Assembly (NCBI GenBank): GCA_016213405.1
Contig: JACRAM010000056.1
Coordinates: 16,906 to 80,905, forward strand
Source: Bacteroidota bacterium
Lineage (GTDB): Bacteria; Bacteroidota; Bacteroidia; Palsa-948
Length of the DNA: 64,000 nucleotides
Reading direction: 5' to 3'
Positions 52,552 to 61,456 of this stretch are shown one piece after another (the stretch's first letter is position 1; the number at the start of each line of letters is the position of its first letter). Position numbers and translations under genes: made by a program. Below the pieces are notes generated by a model. It saw nothing but the letters and a program-made list of their open reading frames with translations. It did no database searches and was not told where the DNA came from.

Positions 52552-53328
52552 TTACTTAAACCTTGAAAAATACTTATCAATCTCAGGTCTGAGTTCTACT
52601 CCAACGCGTTCAAAACAATCAAGCAATTCCGGGTAAGTTCCTTTGCCTCCGAGGAAATCCCAAAATTCATCTCCTACTTTAAGTTCATTATCTAAATCCA
52701 ACATTCCGCGCATGGTCCAGCGGGAATACGGTTTTGGTTCATACGGATTGTACGGAATCGCAATCAGCGTATTGATTTTTGCTTTTGGATTTCCTGCAAG
52801 AACAACTGCAACCCATTCCAATAATGTTCTTTTAAATTCTTTGAATCCACCTGCATTCGGTTTTGCAGTTTTAATATCGAAAAGAAATAATTCTTTTGAT
52901 TTGCTTTCTACCCAAACATCCACCACAGTAGGTTTTACTTTTTTCATCTTTCCTTTCTGGCAAACTTTTCTGATGGCTTCAATCTCTTTATGTTTATTCG
53001 GAGAAACATCGGCAGTAGATAAGCCATCCATTATTTCCTGAATCACTTTATGTGCGCTTTCGCTTATTTGGTTTCCAACTTTGTTATGGATTTGCACCGT
53101 CAAGAAATTCTTTTTTGCTATTTCTACGGCAACGGGTTCGAATACACTTGTTCCAAAATTAGTATTGAGGGAATGAATAAATGAAAATAATGCCAGTCTA
53201 TCTGTGCCAAGCAAACGCGTGTGAAAAGGCATTGATGCTGGCTCAGGATTGTAGTTCTTGAATTTATTGCGCAAGCAATTTTTCAGAACTTCTTCTATGG
53301 ATTGTATTTCGGATTTGGATATAGACAT
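52552..53328 (-). CDS. TdeIII-family type II restriction endonuclease
   Basis: The 258-residue protein closely matches what I recall of TdeIII-type endonucleases: CLRNKFKNYNPEPASMPFHT, STADVSPNKHKEIEAIRKVC and IPYNPYEPKPYSRWTMRGML. The PD-(D/E)xK core is DVWVESKSKELFLFDIKTAK near residues 136-155, with Asp-Ile-Lys as the second half. Its start codon directly follows the stop codon of the upstream methyltransferase, so endonuclease translation is tied to methyltransferase expression, a usual safeguard. I cannot state the recognition site from the sequence. Confidence 0.85.
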   Translation of the reverse strand: MSISKSEIQSIEEVLKNCLRNKFKNYNPEPASMPFHTRLLGTDRLALFSFIHSLNTNFGTSVFEPVAVEIAKKNFLTVQIHNKVGNQISESAHKVIQEIMDGLSTADVSPNKHKEIEAIRKVCQKGKMKKVKPTVVDVWVESKSKELFLFDIKTAKPNAGGFKEFKRTLLEWVAVVLAGNPKAKINTLIAIPYNPYEPKPYSRWTMRGMLDLDNELKVGDEFWDFLGGKGTYPELLDCFERVGVELRPEIDKYFSRFK

Positions 53329-55023
53329 TTATTTTTCTTTCAAATGAAAAATTATTTCCGAATAAGCGCCTTTATCTTTCTCTGTGCGGTTTAATACAGG
53401 GCGCTTGAATTGATTTACGATTTTCATTCCGGCATTTTCAGCAATGGTAGGATACATATTGTATTTATCATTGGCTACAAGAAACACATTGTAATCTTCA
53501 ACAAAGAATTTTTTGCAGTTATTCAATACCTCTGCAATTCCTTTTGCGTAAGATTCTTTTGCCTCGCGCCCCTGCCCTTTAGACAGCGGACCAATTTCAA
53601 GATTATCTTTTCTTTCAAAGCGAAATAAATCATACGCATAGGCGTGCTGTTCATGATAATCAATGACGCCAACATAAGGCGGAGAAGAGAAGATGCCTTT
53701 TATTTTTTTCTTTTTTGCAAAGCGGGAGAAATAAGGGTCTTGTTCTTTTAGTTCTTTAAAGATGTCTATGCTTCGTGAATCTCCTGTTAAACATCGCTGA
53801 CAATTATTTTTTCTTTTCTCTTTATATTCTTTGAAGCGGGTAACTGTGTCCTTGCTGTATGAATCCCACCATTTGAAAATTGAAAAAAGAGGTTTACAAA
53901 CTTTTCCGTGCTTGGAACAATAGTAAGTTCCGTTAACTGGCTCAAGCAAAGTGGCCAAATCTGCATGTGTAGTTGCACGGCATGAGCGGATTGTCCGGCT
54001 AAGAATAACACTTATAACATTCCGAACATCTTTATCTTTTATTTTGCGAACCTTCTTGTAAACGAAATCAATTTCTTGCCGAACATTTTCAAAATACCAT
54101 TTATCTAAAAATGTTTTGGATTGTTTTTGCTTTAGTTTAATCTTGTATTTCTTAACTAGTTTTTCAAATACTGGGAAAAACATTTTTTCTTTTTCTGTTC
54201 CGTATTTGTTTTCATCTATTTTTCCGCGCTGGAGGTTGTATTTGTATTCGGGAACGGGGAAATATTTATTGTTGAACTTATTTAATTCTTCCAGCAAGGC
54301 ATTTTCAAATTCGTCAATCTTTGATTTTGCTATGAACTTTTTTAATTCTTCTGAAATCTTATCGATTTCTTTTTGAATGAGAACAAAATCATATCTGCCT
54401 ACCTTAACATTACTAATCATCGCATTGAAAGCAGAAACATCTATTCCGATGGCGTGCATTCCCAATTCACTTGCTTGCACCAATGTTGTACCGCTCCCAC
54501 AAAAAGGGTCAAGTACAATATCTTCTTCTTTGAAATAAATTTCTTTTTTGAATTTATCCTTTTTGCTGTCTAAAAAATATTCTACCAACTGAGGAATAAA
54601 TTTTCCTTTGTATGGATGAAGGCGGTGAACATGCTTGGTGGTTTCTGATTCTTTGTATTGATCAAATGAAAGTGTCCAATTTAAATCATTGCCTAATTTT
54701 TCTTTCCAATTTAATTCTCTGCTACCATTTAACGATTCATAATATTTAAGCAATTCATTTTTTTCAACGAGCGTAGAGCCATTATCGCCCATTTTTTTTA
54801 CTCTGCCGTATTGTATGAGATAAGAAATATTTGATGTGGTAACTTCTTTTTTCAAGTAATCAGTTGCCCATTCGCTCGCTTGCTTGATTGATAGGAAAGT
54901 CTCTTGCCTGTTTTGGCTTAGATGTTTAGGCGGATGTAAAAAATAGCGTTCATCATCAGATTCTTTAACAAAGCTTGGTTTTACTTTGTTTTTATACTTT
55001 TTTTTATTCTTTTCCTTGAGCAT
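53329..55023 (-). CDS. site-specific DNA methyltransferase (SPPY type)
   Basis: The 564-residue methyltransferase has motif I LDPFCGSGTTLVQASELG at residues 171-188 and motif IV FSSPPYVGVID near 444, a sequence most often seen in N4-cytosine enzymes though some N6-adenine enzymes share it. About 270 residues between them may hold the target-recognition domain. The first 100 residues include an excisionase-like helix-turn-helix (LSIKQASEWATDYLKKEVTT) that could regulate the cassette. It is the first gene of the restriction-modification operon. Confidence 0.85.
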   Translation of the reverse strand: MLKEKNKKKYKNKVKPSFVKESDDERYFLHPPKHLSQNRQETFLSIKQASEWATDYLKKEVTTSNISYLIQYGRVKKMGDNGSTLVEKNELLKYYESLNGSRELNWKEKLGNDLNWTLSFDQYKESETTKHVHRLHPYKGKFIPQLVEYFLDSKKDKFKKEIYFKEEDIVLDPFCGSGTTLVQASELGMHAIGIDVSAFNAMISNVKVGRYDFVLIQKEIDKISEELKKFIAKSKIDEFENALLEELNKFNNKYFPVPEYKYNLQRGKIDENKYGTEKEKMFFPVFEKLVKKYKIKLKQKQSKTFLDKWYFENVRQEIDFVYKKVRKIKDKDVRNVISVILSRTIRSCRATTHADLATLLEPVNGTYYCSKHGKVCKPLFSIFKWWDSYSKDTVTRFKEYKEKRKNNCQRCLTGDSRSIDIFKELKEQDPYFSRFAKKKKIKGIFSSPPYVGVIDYHEQHAYAYDLFRFERKDNLEIGPLSKGQGREAKESYAKGIAEVLNNCKKFFVEDYNVFLVANDKYNMYPTIAENAGMKIVNQFKRPVLNRTEKDKGAYSEIIFHLKEK

Positions 55024-55558
55024 ATTACAGGCGTTTCAGCGAAAGTAATACTAAAATCACGATTCCTAAAAATTGTTAATAGATATTTACTTCAAATACC
55101 CACCCCTTCCCTCTCTCTATGAATAGAGAGGGAGTAAAGTAAAAGAAAGTTGAGAGGTTTTTTTTGCGGGGGTGGGTGTTGCCCCCTCTCTGTGTCTCTC
55201 CCCCAAAGGGGAGAGAAGTTTCTGAAAGCGGGAATAAAAAAAGCGGGGCAAACGAAAAGCGGGAGAGAAATATTTTATCGTTTAACATAATTTAACAAAC
55301 TTTTTCATAGGGAAAACGGGTGGTTTGGCATCATATATGTAAGATGTAATATGGCAGAGGGCAGATGGAAAAGACAAAAAAAATAAAACCAGATACCTAT
55401 ATATAATGAAGAAACTCTACTCAGGCAAGACATAAAAAATCGAGCTGAATCCTGAAGCAATAACGTGACAGGATAACGCCTCACCCGACCTCACCCCTGC
55501 CCCTCTCCTTCAGGAGAGGGGAGCAGCGTGTGGAACGGTGGAGCAAAAACAAAATACA
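55024..55558. repeat. gene-free, repeat-rich gap
   Basis: I see no gene in this interval. It holds at least three copies of the C/G-rich palindrome family: 55095-55135 (CCCTCTCTCTATGAATAGAGAGGG), 55182-55218 and 55489-55522. The remainder is AT-rich. It separates the restriction-modification operon from the next plus-strand gene and should contain the promoters of both. Confidence 0.6.
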
Positions 55559-56497
55559 ATGAAAGACCATTTGGAAGACAAGCTGAACATGGGACTGACC
55601 ACGCAGCAAGTGATGAACGACAACAGCAGTTTGTGGGGCGGTATTGCCGCCATGGTGATTGCTGTGAGCAGACTGGGAACCAACATTGCAGCGATACAGA
55701 GCGTGCGGTTGATTCAAGAACAGGATCTGCGCGGTGTGCGTATTGACAAGAAAGAGAAGAAAGAGGATGCGATTGATGCGGGATTGATTGTAATCGGGGG
55801 ATTGAAAGCGTTTGCGAGGGCGAACAATGACAACACCCTGCTGAAGCGAATTGATTACACCCGACATGAACTAGAAAAGGCGAGGGATACGGTTGTGGCT
55901 GACCGGTTGAAGATTGTGAGGGATGAAGCCACTGCCATTATTGGTTCATTGGGAGATTACAATGTGACGGGCACGGAGGTGAACGCGCTGAGCGCAGCGA
56001 TTGCGGCTTACGCGCTGATGATACCGAAACCGAGAGTGGCGCTGAACATCCGCAAGAATGCTACTGAGGCGATTACGAGGTTGTTCCGAGAAATGGATGA
56101 GCCGCTAAAAATCATAGATGGCATTATGGAAACGCTGAAGAAGAGCCAGCCGGAATTTTTTGAGACGCACAAGAATGCAAGAATCATTGTGGACAGCGGA
56201 AGCGGTGGAAGCGGTGTGAGGGGTGTTGTGAGAGATAAAATTACGGGCGCACCGCTTGAAGGTGTGCTGATAAGCATTAACGCTCCCGTTCACCGTGCAA
56301 GAATAAATGCACGAAGCGCAACACGCACGATGACGACCACTACAAATGCAAATGGAATTTATGAAATGCGAAGATTGCATGCGGGTCATTATACGCTGAA
56401 GATGCAGAAGGATGCTTACACGGACCTGCATGTGCTGTCAACGATTGAGGAGGGGAAGATTGCGGAGGCGCATGGGGAGATGGAGAGGAACAGCTAA
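55559..56497 (+). CDS. hypothetical protein with C-terminal carboxypeptidase-regulatory-like domain
   Basis: I do not recognise the N-terminal 220 residues, which are mostly helical and have no signal peptide (DDNSSLWGG-like stretch, then charged helices). Residues about 225-305 form a transthyretin-like carboxypeptidase regulatory domain: GVVRDKITGAPLEGVLISIN, NANGIYEMRRLHAGHYTLKM. I used the ATG at 55559 (312 residues) rather than the GTG 21 bases upstream. The gene is richer in G and C than its neighbours. The partial gene at the window end carries a related domain. Confidence 0.7.
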   Translation: MKDHLEDKLNMGLTTQQVMNDNSSLWGGIAAMVIAVSRLGTNIAAIQSVRLIQEQDLRGVRIDKKEKKEDAIDAGLIVIGGLKAFARANNDNTLLKRIDYTRHELEKARDTVVADRLKIVRDEATAIIGSLGDYNVTGTEVNALSAAIAAYALMIPKPRVALNIRKNATEAITRLFREMDEPLKIIDGIMETLKKSQPEFFETHKNARIIVDSGSGGSGVRGVVRDKITGAPLEGVLISINAPVHRARINARSATRTMTTTTNANGIYEMRRLHAGHYTLKMQKDAYTDLHVLSTIEEGKIAEAHGEMERNS

Positions 56498-56504
56498 GTA
56501 AAGC

Positions 56505-56615
56505 CCCTCCGAAGGAGTCCTTCAGACAAGTTCCAAATTCCAAGTACCAAGTTCCAAGAAAAAATCTTTGGGGCTTGAGACTTGGAACTTGAGACGTGAG
56601 ACTTTCATTTTGGAA
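56505..56615. repeat. dispersed element with TTCCAAG direct and inverted repeats
   Basis: CTCCGAAGGAGTCCTTCAGACAAGT at 56507-56531 matches the element inside the gene at 19453. It is followed by CCAAGTACCAAGTTCCAAG and, after a short gap, GAGACTTGGAACTTGAGAC, the opposite-sense words. It lies between two plus-strand genes. Confidence 0.6.
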
Positions 56616-56703
56616 ACCTGATTATCAGCCGAAGGATTGATTCGCCCGCTATCGAACCGATGGTATAGAAATGGGTGGTATATTTGACCACCATTAAATT
56701 TAC

Positions 56704-57120
56704 ATGCCCTGGAATTGTCCCACATGCAACCGCCTGTTCAAACACGCAGTCAGTTATCACTCCTGCGTGAAGGTGAATCCTGATTCACATTTCACCGGGA
56801 AAAATCCAAACGTGAAAGCGGTGTATGAAAAAATCCTGAAGGAAACAAAAAAATTCGGTAAAGTGAATGTGAGTCCGGTGAAGAACGGTATTCTGCTGAA
56901 AAATCTCAGCACGTTTCTTGGAATCGGATTGAAAAAGTCATTTCTTGATATAGAGTTTTTTCTTGCAGAAGAAACAAATGAATTTCCGATTTATAAAACA
57001 TTTCGCTATACAAAAAACAAAACGGTTCATTATGTACGGCTGGAAAATCCAAAAGAAGTGGACAGGCAACTACTGAACTGGCTGAAAACTTCCTATGGGC
57101 TGGCGGACAAAAAAAAATAA
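56704..57120 (+). CDS. DUF5655-type protein with an N-terminal zinc-finger-like motif
   Basis: The 138-residue cytoplasmic protein starts with CPTCNRLFKHAVSYHSC, a C-x2-C...H...C arrangement that could bind zinc. The rest (VKAVYEKILKETKKFGKVNV to PKEVDRQLLNWLKTSYGLAD) follows the DUF5655 pattern, a domain of unknown function sometimes linked to nucleases and transport proteins. Its stop codon lies 25 bases before the next start. Confidence 0.65.
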   Translation: MPWNCPTCNRLFKHAVSYHSCVKVNPDSHFTGKNPNVKAVYEKILKETKKFGKVNVSPVKNGILLKNLSTFLGIGLKKSFLDIEFFLAEETNEFPIYKTFRYTKNKTVHYVRLENPKEVDRQLLNWLKTSYGLADKKK

Positions 57121-57145
57121 TATCTTAGCTCACTTAATCCTTTTT

Positions 57146-58222
57146 ATGAAATTATTTCTTTATTCATTTGTTGTCACCTTTTTATTTTCAGAAACTTCTT
57201 TTTCCCAAACCACTCCCGCACCCTGCGACACGAGCGGAACTGCGGTTCTCCGGAACAATTCAGTGCTGGAGCAATGGGAATACAGGGCGGATAAAAAGAC
57301 AAAGAAAAAAACATTCAGCAACGTGCGGGAGTTCAGCGAGAACGGATGCCTCACCAAACACATCTGGCCTGATGCAGCCGCGCCCGGCACTTATGGATTT
57401 AAAGAATGGGAGTTTACTGAAAAAGGATCGCTTGCTAAATACCGTGAAGGAAAGATTGATGCAGATTCGGCAAAGCTTGCTTCTTTCAGCGAAGCGTATA
57501 ACTACAACTATGAAGGGCTGCTGAGCAGTTACCGTAAAGATATTTACGAAGGAGAAATGTCGCAGACGGTTGTGAAATGGGAATATTCTTATTCTGCCAA
57601 AGGAGAGAAAACAGAATCTTCCTTTTCAAAAATCCTGGTACGAAAAGATACCATTTCGAATGATGATATTAAATATGCCGGCAACGGAGTTCCTCTTGAA
57701 AGAACCATCAATAATTATTTTCCAAAGAACGTTTCAGATTTTATAAAATATAATGCGAAGGGATTGCCTGCCGAGTATATCCGCTACGAAAAAGGAAAAA
57801 TGACGGAGCACAAATTTTTTACCTATCACTATGATAAACAGGGTGCGCTTACCGAGATAAACATTACAGACGGGGTTGCCAAAACAAACGAAAAGAAAAA
57901 ATATGAGAAAGAAAAAATCACCTGCACGCTGACGAGCACGAAAGGAAAAGTTTTGAAAACCTTCAGCGAACCGTATGCTCCTCCCGCAACGCTTGCTTAT
58001 CCGCCTTATCCGGTTGCTGAAAAACAAGCGGAAAAAAAACAAGCATCGCCAGACAAAACCATTTTAAAAGTAAAACCGGACAAGAAAAAAAATAAAATTG
58101 TTGAACACTATACGGGACAGAAACTTGTTTACTCTGAAACGTATAATCCGAAAGGATTGCTTATTGAAAAAAATCTGGTGGAGGGGAATCTCGTTCTGCA
58201 GTATGAGTATGTGTTTTATTAA
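57146..58222 (+). CDS. secreted hypothetical protein with YD/MORN-like repeats
   Basis: A signal peptide (MKLFLYSFVVTFLFSETSFSQ) opens this 358-residue protein. The body has spaced aromatic-rich repeats of the form Y-x-x-x-G-x-L/P (EAYNYNYEGLLSSYRKD, HYDKQGALTEIN, YNPKGLLIEKN), similar to RHS/YD or MORN-type toxin-antigen-like repeats of Bacteroidota. The central section has a Pro/Lys-rich linker. The ATG at 57146 was chosen for the signal peptide. Function unknown. The stop codon overlaps that of the convergent amidohydrolase gene by four bases. Confidence 0.7.
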   Translation: MKLFLYSFVVTFLFSETSFSQTTPAPCDTSGTAVLRNNSVLEQWEYRADKKTKKKTFSNVREFSENGCLTKHIWPDAAAPGTYGFKEWEFTEKGSLAKYREGKIDADSAKLASFSEAYNYNYEGLLSSYRKDIYEGEMSQTVVKWEYSYSAKGEKTESSFSKILVRKDTISNDDIKYAGNGVPLERTINNYFPKNVSDFIKYNAKGLPAEYIRYEKGKMTEHKFFTYHYDKQGALTEINITDGVAKTNEKKKYEKEKITCTLTSTKGKVLKTFSEPYAPPATLAYPPYPVAEKQAEKKQASPDKTILKVKPDKKKNKIVEHYTGQKLVYSETYNPKGLLIEKNLVEGNLVLQYEYVFY

Positions 58223-61200
58223 TACTCTGAAGAACTTTCCAATTCTTCATGGCAATTATATTCCTTCTTCTCTTTCTTCTCCGGTTTTTGAGTTGGCTCA
58301 CCGCCTTTCTTCGCCTGAATCATCAGGTTGATGATGCGCGCGCGTTCGCTGTGCATTTCCTCGCGGAGTTTTTTATCGGCATCGGCATCGAAATAAATTT
58401 GTCCGTCAATAATTGTCTTGTCAGCTTTTGCGTAGATGGAAAGAGGATTGTCCGTCCACAACACCACATCGGCATCTTTGCCAACCTTAATGCTTCCCAT
58501 GTGAGAATCCAAGTGTAAAAGTTTCGCGGGATTGAGCGTAACCAGCTTCAGCGCTTCTTCTTCGGAAAGATTTCCGTACTTGATTGATTTGGCGGCTTCC
58601 TGATTTAATCTTCTTGCCATTTCCGCATCATCCGAATTCACTGCGGTGACAATTCCCATTTTTTCCAGCAGCGTTGGATTGTAAGGTATAGCTTCTTTCA
58701 CTTCCATTTTATACGCCCACCAGTCAGAAAAGGAAGAAGCACCCACTCCGTGCGCTTTCATTTTGTCCGCCACTTTATATCCTTCAAGAATGTGCGTGAA
58801 GGTATTCACCTGAAAACCCATTGAGTCGCCTACGTGCATGAGCATGAGGATTTCTGACTGGACATACGAATGGCAAGTGATAAATCTTTTTTTGTCGAGA
58901 ATCTGCACCAGCGCATCCATCTCAATATCTATGCGCGGAGCGGGAATAAATGTTTTCGACTTGGAAACGGTGGCGGCATATGTTTGCCATTTCAAATCAT
59001 ATTCTTTCGCGCGCGTGAAGAAATCATAATATACCTGCTCCACTCCCATTCTTGATTGAGGAAAGCGATCCGTATTGAAATCTCCCCAGTTGCTTTGCTT
59101 TACATTTTCTCCGAGCGCAAATTTTATGAAACCGTCAGTTCCTTTGATTTTCATTTCATCCGGAGATTTTCCCCAGCGGAGCTTTACAATTCCTGACTGC
59201 CCTCCTATGGGATTTGCAGAACCGTGAAGCAATTGCGCAGCAACCACTCCACCGGCAAGATTCCGGTAAATGTTTATGTCTTCACAGTCAATTACATCAC
59301 CTATCCTTACTTCAGCGCTTGACGCCTGCGTTCCCTCATTGACTCCCTGTGAAATGGCAATGTGAGAATGTTCGTCAATGATTCCTGCTGTAAGATGTTT
59401 CCCCGTGCCATCAATTATTTTTGCTTTGACAGTTGAAGGCGCTGATAAGTTAGTTCCAATCGCAACAATTTTTCCGTCTGTTATCATCACGTCTTTATTC
59501 TTAAGAATGCCATCCGCTTCATTTGTCCACACGGTTGCATTTTTAATAATGACGGCATCCCAGCGGTTCCACCACTTTTCCATCAGTGAAGTGTCTTGTT
59601 TTTTCTGCCCGTAAGCAGTGAAAGGATAAATTACATCATCGAGGGTGGGATAGCTCCTCAGCCCTTTCCCCTCTCCTAAATGGGAGGGGATAGTATCTTT
59701 TTTAATGGTGTCCTTTTTTGTTTCAAGAGGGGATTTGTATTCTGCGTTCCATTCTATCCAGTCTCCATTTGGCATTTGTCCTTTACCTTTCATCGCTAAC
59801 GGAACTTCAGAAACATTTCCGCTCAATCGCACAGTGCCATCGTCCTTCCTGAAAATGTAATTGATGGAAATAAGTTTTCCTGAAAGTGATATATTGGTTT
59901 CTGCTTTCAGCGTGTCGTTGGCGGAAACTTCCGCTTTAGGTTTTTCCGCTTCACCGGATATTTTCAGATTGAATGTGCCGGCTCCGACCTTGAGATTGTA
60001 GTTGCCGCGAATGTCTGTCACGTTCATGTCTCTCAGAACGTACTGGTCGCCTTGCACCCAGTTTTCATAAATAACATTTTTTTCGTCAAACAGATTGCCT
60101 GAAGTGATGATGAAGCTGGCGATCATTCCTTTTTTCAGCGAGCCGATTTGATTTTGCATGCCGAGTATTTCAGCAGGAGAAACGGTGAGCGCTCTTAAAG
60201 CGGTTTTCTCGCTCAATCCGTATTCAATTGCTTTGCGGAGGTTTTTCCAGAATTCTTTTTTGTCTTTAAGCCCATCCGTAGTAAGCGCAAACGAAATAAA
60301 TTTTTTCTCAAATGCGGAAGGATTGACAGGAGCCATTTCCCAGTTCTTGAGTTCGGCATACGAAACCAGGGCGGCATCGTAAGGGTCTTCCACATCAAAC
60401 GTTGCCGGGAAATTCAGCGGGAGGATGAAACGCGCGTTGGTATTTTTGATTTCATCCATTCGCTGGTACTCGTCTCCATCTCCTTTGATGATGTATTGAA
60501 TTTTGAATTCATCTCCGATTTTATCAGCGCGAAGCGCAGAAAGTTTATCGTTCACTTCAAAAATCTGCGGCAGCGATTGGAGTTTGTTCCAATTATTGAG
60601 TGATATGTTATATTCTTTATCGCTTGTGATTTGTTTATACCACTGCGCATCGTAATACGTTTGTCTCAGCAAAGCGATGCTGCCCATCAGAGAACTTGGA
60701 TAATCCTGCGTGCTGGTTCCTTTGTCAAATGAATACATGGCAGCGGCTTTGTCTTTGAGAATGGTTTTGTTCTCATTATTATTTGAAAGCGAAACAAAAA
60801 CGGATGAGCCGCGCGCGATGCCGTCACGTTTGAATGTGAGCACTGCACCAAATCCGAGTTTGCGCATGTCTTCTGCTGATTTTGCATCGGCAGAAAAAAG
60901 TTTGTCGGCTTCTGTTTCCGGCTTAATCGCCTGATTCCATCCGTAAGCGCCTTTGGTATTGCTTTCCATCTGCGGACCTCTGCCTCCGCTGCGCTCGGGT
61001 TTTTTCACTTCGGGCATTCCGTAAGCGGAATAAATATCTATGAGCGATGGATAAATGCTTTTTCCTTTTAAGTCATAGACCACCGCGCTTTTCGGAATCG
61101 GCACCTGAACGCCTGCATCAACCACCATTCCGTCTTTAACAAGCAAGGTTGCTTTATCCATCACCGTTTGATAATCTACATACAGTTTTGCGTTGGTGAA

Positions 61201-61347
61201 AGCATAATAGTTATGGCGATTGTCGGGCGCACCGTTCACAGGAAAGGTTTCCTGTGAATGCAAGAGGTAAGAGGTCCCGAAGGGATAAATAAGATGGCAG
61301 ATGGAAAAAACAAAAAAGAAAACACAGCAAGAATAAAAGCGTTTCAT
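58219..61347 (-). CDS. secreted protein with two amidohydrolase-like domains
   Basis: The 1042-residue protein has an N-terminal signal-like segment. The first half (about 40-450) looks like a degenerate amidohydrolase (KSIYPSLIDIYSAYGMPEV, ALTVSPAEILGMQNQIGSLK) that has lost the HxH metal motif. The second half (about 610-1010) keeps it: HLTAGIIDEHSHIAISQG, FTHILEGYKVADKM, VNSDDAEMARRLNQEA and GSIKVGKDADVVLWTDNPL. Only the second domain is likely catalytic, on an amide or imide of unknown identity. In the linker, 12 residues (HLGEGKGLR region) are encoded by a dispersed palindromic repeat. I chose the ATG at 61347 over one eight codons upstream. Confidence 0.8.
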   Translation of the reverse strand: MKRFYSCCVFFFVFSICHLIYPFGTSYLLHSQETFPVNGAPDNRHNYYAFTNAKLYVDYQTVMDKATLLVKDGMVVDAGVQVPIPKSAVVYDLKGKSIYPSLIDIYSAYGMPEVKKPERSGGRGPQMESNTKGAYGWNQAIKPETEADKLFSADAKSAEDMRKLGFGAVLTFKRDGIARGSSVFVSLSNNNENKTILKDKAAAMYSFDKGTSTQDYPSSLMGSIALLRQTYYDAQWYKQITSDKEYNISLNNWNKLQSLPQIFEVNDKLSALRADKIGDEFKIQYIIKGDGDEYQRMDEIKNTNARFILPLNFPATFDVEDPYDAALVSYAELKNWEMAPVNPSAFEKKFISFALTTDGLKDKKEFWKNLRKAIEYGLSEKTALRALTVSPAEILGMQNQIGSLKKGMIASFIITSGNLFDEKNVIYENWVQGDQYVLRDMNVTDIRGNYNLKVGAGTFNLKISGEAEKPKAEVSANDTLKAETNISLSGKLISINYIFRKDDGTVRLSGNVSEVPLAMKGKGQMPNGDWIEWNAEYKSPLETKKDTIKKDTIPSHLGEGKGLRSYPTLDDVIYPFTAYGQKKQDTSLMEKWWNRWDAVIIKNATVWTNEADGILKNKDVMITDGKIVAIGTNLSAPSTVKAKIIDGTGKHLTAGIIDEHSHIAISQGVNEGTQASSAEVRIGDVIDCEDINIYRNLAGGVVAAQLLHGSANPIGGQSGIVKLRWGKSPDEMKIKGTDGFIKFALGENVKQSNWGDFNTDRFPQSRMGVEQVYYDFFTRAKEYDLKWQTYAATVSKSKTFIPAPRIDIEMDALVQILDKKRFITCHSYVQSEILMLMHVGDSMGFQVNTFTHILEGYKVADKMKAHGVGASSFSDWWAYKMEVKEAIPYNPTLLEKMGIVTAVNSDDAEMARRLNQEAAKSIKYGNLSEEEALKLVTLNPAKLLHLDSHMGSIKVGKDADVVLWTDNPLSIYAKADKTIIDGQIYFDADADKKLREEMHSERARIINLMIQAKKGGEPTQKPEKKEKKEYNCHEELESSSEY
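59656..59690 (-). repeat. dispersed C/G-rich palindrome inside the amidohydrolase coding sequence
   Basis: CCTCAGCCCTTTCCCCTCTCC-TAAATG-GGAGGGGA matches the intergenic palindrome at 50740-50775. It lies in frame in the linker between the two amidohydrolase domains and adds about 12 residues without breaking the frame. Confidence 0.65.
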
Positions 61348-61400
61348 AGGGGAAGAGTTACTATGAAACAAATGTAGATTTTTTTTCTACCTGCTTAAAA

Positions 61401-61430
61401 TAAAAAAGGGCTATCACAATATGATAACCC
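61401..61430 (-). terminator. intrinsic terminator of the metalloprotease gene
   Basis: On the minus strand GGGTTATCA and TGATAGCCC pair around a five-base loop and are followed by a run of T residues (TTTTTTATTTT). It lies about 30 bases beyond the stop codon of the M43 protease gene and before the amidohydrolase start. Confidence 0.7.
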
Positions 61431-61456
61431 CTTTCGCTCATGACGATTACTGTTTC

